Assembly: GCA_009775605.1 (NCBI GenBank)
Contig: VSPV01000126.1
Span: 1-7,079, forward strand
Length of the DNA: 7,079 nt
Source: Paramuribaculum sp.
Lineage (GTDB): Bacteria; Bacteroidota; Bacteroidia; Bacteroidales; Muribaculaceae
Reading direction: 5' to 3'
Shown here: piece by piece, positions 6,990-7,079 of the stretch
Layout: each line of letters begins with the position of its first letter
Numbering within the stretch: the stretch's first letter is position 1
The notes under the pieces: model-generated
Database searches by the model: none
What the model was told of the DNA's origin: nothing
The model's input: the letters and a program-made list of their open reading frames with translations, nothing else
Program-made: the position numbers and the translations under genes

Positions 6990-7028
6990 ATGAAAAGATT
7001 AATCTACCTGTTGGTTGAATTAAATTAG
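6990..7028 (+). CDS. Possible 12-codon leader ORF
   Basis: ATG at 6990 begins MKRLIYLLVELN followed by TAG at 7026-7028. It lies about 20 bases downstream of the predicted transcription start. The first eight residues look like the beginning of a signal peptide (Met, two basic residues, then hydrophobics). It may therefore be a genuine leader peptide, the broken start of a former exported protein, or chance. No initiation signal beyond an A-rich context is visible. Confidence 0.2.
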   Translation: MKRLIYLLVELN

Positions 7029-7036
7029 AGAATATT

Positions 7037-7056
7037 TTATCCGCCCAATCGGATGA
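7037..7056 (+). promoter_or_regulatory. Small hairpin overlapping a candidate start codon
   Basis: ATCCG (7039-7043) is the reverse complement of CGGAT (7050-7054) around a CCCAAT loop. A T-G wobble (7038 with 7055) and a T-A pair (7037 with 7056) extend it to seven pairs in RNA. The right arm covers the ATG at 7053 and the first base of the ATG at 7056, so the structure could hinder initiation of the downstream frame. The stem is short and could be fortuitous. Confidence 0.25.
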
Positions 7057-7079
7057 TGATTAACGAAATTGACATATTG
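7053..7079 (+). CDS. Candidate start of an unidentified gene, cut by the window edge
   Basis: From ATG at 7053 (or the adjacent ATG at 7056) the frame reads MMINEIDIL and is open to the last base. It lies downstream of the predicted promoter at 6932-6962 and after the short ORF at 6990. Nine codons are too few to identify a product or even to confirm that it is coding; the call rests only on position and on the open frame. Confidence 0.2.

Noticed and set aside
1..7079. CRISPR arrays, tRNA or rRNA genes, insertion sequences, attachment sites
   Set aside because: No regularly spaced repeats, cloverleaf-like sequences, transposase fragments or terminal repeats were seen on either strand.

Overview
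The window looks like a chromosomal segment from a Bacteroidota member, most likely order Bacteroidales. The basis is the protein style of the MacB-like permease pair, the AT-rich start regions without clear Shine-Dalgarno sequences, a TAnnTTTG-type -7 promoter box near the right end, and a membrane-bound regulator whose C-terminus I recognise as a Bacteroidales family. A narrower placement (for example Muribaculaceae or a relative) is only a guess.

Layout: all genes are on the + strand. Positions 50-5669 hold a tight five-gene cluster with spacers of 3, 29, 21 and 29 bases: a LolD/MacB-type ABC ATPase, two different MacB-like permeases, a HlyD/MacA-type periplasmic adaptor and a TolC-type outer-membrane channel. 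Together these would form a complete tripartite efflux pump, with the ATPase and a probable permease heterodimer at the inner membrane, the adaptor across the periplasm and the channel in the outer membrane. The substrate cannot be read from the sequence.

A perfect 13-bp inverted repeat (5686-5722) follows the channel gene and probably ends the operon. Next is a gene of visibly lower GC (5749-6828) for a putative one-component transmembrane regulator: signal peptide, periplasmic domain, one membrane helix, a likely coiled coil and a C-terminal LuxR/sigma-4-like helix-turn-helix. It could control the pump, but nothing in the sequence proves this.

The last 251 bases hold no established gene. 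They contain a hairpin (6850-6877), a convincing intrinsic terminator (6898-6930), a Bacteroidales-type promoter (6932-6962), a possible 12-codon leader ORF (6990-7028), and a small hairpin covering a candidate start codon of a gene that runs off the window at 7053. Most of the window is ordinary efflux machinery. The less routine parts are the membrane-tethered regulator and the promoter/leader/hairpin arrangement at the right edge.
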